Origin: G965261775 sp965261775
GTDB lineage: Bacteria > Pseudomonadota > Gammaproteobacteria > Eutrophobiales > Eutrophobiaceae
Direction: 5' to 3'
DNA: 64,000 nucleotides
Assembly (NCBI GenBank): GCA_965261775.1
Contig: OZ253477.1
Location: forward strand, 1,860,001-1,924,000
Position 1 is the first letter of the stretch. Each line of letters starts with the position of its first letter. Under the pieces are notes generated by a model. That model ran no database searches. It had not been told where the DNA came from and worked only from the letters and a program-made list of their open reading frames with translations. The position numbers and the translations under genes were made by a program. Positions 62,571 to 64,000 of this stretch are shown piece by piece.

Positions 62571-62600
62571 CTCAATAACGTTATATGAGGAAATCGGCAA

Positions 62601-63623
62601 ATGAGCGTAGCAGAACTTGAAGCAACGGCAAAGGCCATGGTCGCAAAAGGCAAGGGAATCCTTGCCATAGACGAGAGCCTGCCGACAATAAAAAAACGGT
62701 TTGATACCATCAATATTGAATCCACCGAAGAAACCCGAAGAGCTTACCGGGAACTTTTAATTACCAGCCCGGGTAGTGAAGATTACATCAGTGGGATGAT
62801 TCTGTTTAATGAAACCATTCGTCAGTTGGACAGTTCCGGCACGGCGTTTACAAAAATTCTACATGATCGGGGCATTATGCCCGGCATTAAAGTAGATACC
62901 GGCGCCAAAGATTTTGCTCTGCACGACGGCGAAAAGATAACGGAAGGTTTAGATGATCTGCGGCCGCGGTTGGCCGAATACAAGGCACTGGGGGCGCGAT
63001 TCGCCAAATGGCGCGCTGTTATTACTATCGGGAAAAACCGGCCTAGTCAGGCCTGCATTGACGCCAACGCCCACGCGCTGGCGCGCTATGCGGGATTATG
63101 TCAGGAAGCGGGCATTGTCCCCATGGTGGAACCCGAGGTATTGATGAACTCGGATAATACGATTGAACGCTGTTATGAGGTAACGGATGTGGTGCTGTCC
63201 ACTCTGTTCGCGACGCTTGAAAATCAGGGGATCAGCATTCAACACACCATATTGAAAACGAATATGGTTATTGCCGGCAAACAGTGCCCGGTACAGGCCG
63301 GTGTTAAAGAAGTCGCCGCGCAAACCGTTAAATGCCTGCTGAAAAACGTCCCTGCTGAATTACCAGGAATTGTGTTTCTTTCCGGCGGACAAAGCGCTGA
63401 ATTGGCCACCCTGCATCTTAATGAAATGAATGTGCAGAACACCGATCTGCCTTGGCCATTGAGTTTTTCTTATGGCCGCGCCTTGCAGGAGCCTTGCCTG
63501 AATACCTGGTTTGGCAAAGTGGAAAACACCGAGACCGCCCAAGCGATTCTATTACATCGTGAAAAATGCAACAGTCTGGCGTGCACGGGGGAGTATGATG
63601 CCGATATGGAAAATGTCGCCTGA
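62601..63623 (+). CDS. fba: fructose-bisphosphate aldolase, class I
   Basis: Schiff-base aldolase of the animal/plant-like class I family. 340 residues; start ATG 62601 after GAGGAAA. Motifs: KGILAIDESLPTIKKRF, KWRAVITIG, VPMVEPEVLM (family signature), the Schiff-base lysine region TILKTNMVIAGK, and FLSGGQSAELATLHLN. 30 bases after pyk, so the two are probably one operon. Confidence 0.96.
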   Translation: MSVAELEATAKAMVAKGKGILAIDESLPTIKKRFDTINIESTEETRRAYRELLITSPGSEDYISGMILFNETIRQLDSSGTAFTKILHDRGIMPGIKVDTGAKDFALHDGEKITEGLDDLRPRLAEYKALGARFAKWRAVITIGKNRPSQACIDANAHALARYAGLCQEAGIVPMVEPEVLMNSDNTIERCYEVTDVVLSTLFATLENQGISIQHTILKTNMVIAGKQCPVQAGVKEVAAQTVKCLLKNVPAELPGIVFLSGGQSAELATLHLNEMNVQNTDLPWPLSFSYGRALQEPCLNTWFGKVENTETAQAILLHREKCNSLACTGEYDADMENVA

Positions 63624-63662
63624 GCGGTTCCGATCTTTTCCCCCTCTTCCTGTCACGGCGCG

Positions 63663-63938
63663 GTGAACCCGGAATCTGCCGCTGATCACCTGTCAGAACA
63701 GGCAAAGTTGGCCTATCGGGCCTTTCTTGATATGGGTAAAAGCAAGGAAGCTTATTTTAATCTGTTACAGGCACTTGATTTGAAATACAAACTGGGCGGT
63801 GCGCGGGGCCTTGCCGAAAATCTTCAATTGGAAAAACTGCTTGCGGCTCATGACAAGAATGTGCTGGCATTCAATACTGCCATGGCGGCCGTTGAAGATA
63901 AAGACGCTAGAAATGCCCTGATTGAATTGATGTTTTGA
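63663..63938 (+). CDS. conserved hypothetical protein, 91 residues
   Basis: Starts at GTG 63663. Helical, soluble, charged: AADHLSEQAKLAYRAFLDMGKSKEAYF, then LQALDLKYKLGGARGLAENL. It resembles small uncharacterised proteins found behind glycolytic genes in other gammaproteobacteria, but I cannot name the family. It follows fba by about 40 bases. From 63939 to the window end nothing is recognisable. Confidence 0.6.
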   Translation: MNPESAADHLSEQAKLAYRAFLDMGKSKEAYFNLLQALDLKYKLGGARGLAENLQLEKLLAAHDKNVLAFNTAMAAVEDKDARNALIELMF

Positions 63939-64000
63939 TACATTTACAACACAGGACCATTGAACATCAAAGAATCTATCCCTGTGTATATCGCTTATGC

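Noticed and set aside
1..64000. CRISPR arrays, rRNA operons, complete insertion sequences, integrases
   Set aside because: No regularly spaced repeats, rRNA segments, transposase or integrase motifs were seen anywhere in the window.

Overview
The window looks like a chromosomal segment of a gammaproteobacterium that I cannot place to genus. The evidence is gene order. A division/cell-wall (dcw) cluster runs mraZ-rsmH-ftsL-ftsI-murE-murF-mraY-murD. A second block runs ndk-rlmN-pilW-rodZ-hisS-yfgM-bamB-der. There is a hemC-hemD-hemX-hemY operon, and a gshB-tonB-yqgE-ruvX-pyrR-pyrB-pyrC' run that follows the pseudomonad order. It is unlikely to be Pseudomonas itself, because pyrK, a K+-dependent-type membrane pyrophosphatase and a class I aldolase sit in the same stretch.

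Layout. 1-7.9 kb: dcw operon on the minus strand, with a sigma70-like promoter and three 10-bp-spaced MraZ boxes. 8.2-8.55 kb: RNase P RNA. 8.65-9.7 kb: small unrecognised genes, including a frameshifted and an intact copy of a tiny membrane protein. 9.9-19.0 kb: der to ndk, then thiL. 19.3-21.5 kb: accessory debris (a Dph6-like ATPase, an amidohydrolase tail, two tandem decayed nuclease-like genes). 21.7-24.1 kb: tgt, queA and tRNA-Leu(CAA). 24.1-28.8 kb: a variable region behind the tRNA, holding a 2-kb unit bounded by 23-bp inverted repeats and a CcrM/HinfI-like adenine methyltransferase with an unusual duplicated-domain partner and a decayed second restriction-modification pair. 28.9-35.8 kb: pyrimidine and gshB block. 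35.9-39.9 kb: haem operon. 40.2-41.7 kb: BglII-like R-M system whose nuclease gene is interrupted at a slippery sequence. 42.0-44.4 kb: a YyaL-like thioredoxin-fold protein and tRNA-Ser(CGA). 44.4-50.2 kb: AT-rich island with an AlwI-like type IIS R-M operon in which one methyltransferase is fused to RadC. 50.2-58.2 kb: glycosyltransferase/sulfotransferase cluster with unusual domain fusions. 58.5-64 kb: pyrophosphatase, a DNA glycosylase, pyruvate kinase and aldolase.

The core genes cover peptidoglycan precursor synthesis and septation, outer-membrane assembly, tRNA queuosine synthesis, pyrimidine and haem synthesis, and lower glycolysis linked to pyrophosphate energetics. PyrC here lacks its metal-binding HxH motif, so it is probably the structural subunit of aspartate transcarbamoylase rather than a working dihydroorotase.

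The accessory DNA is dominated by DNA modification: three R-M loci in about 23 kb, two of them partly broken, two lying just 3' of tRNA genes. The strongest candidates for something undescribed are the RadC-methyltransferase fusion, the possible programmed frameshift in the BglII-like nuclease, and the PqqD/glycosyltransferase/sulfotransferase cluster. All functional calls come from reading motifs and context; no database search was possible.
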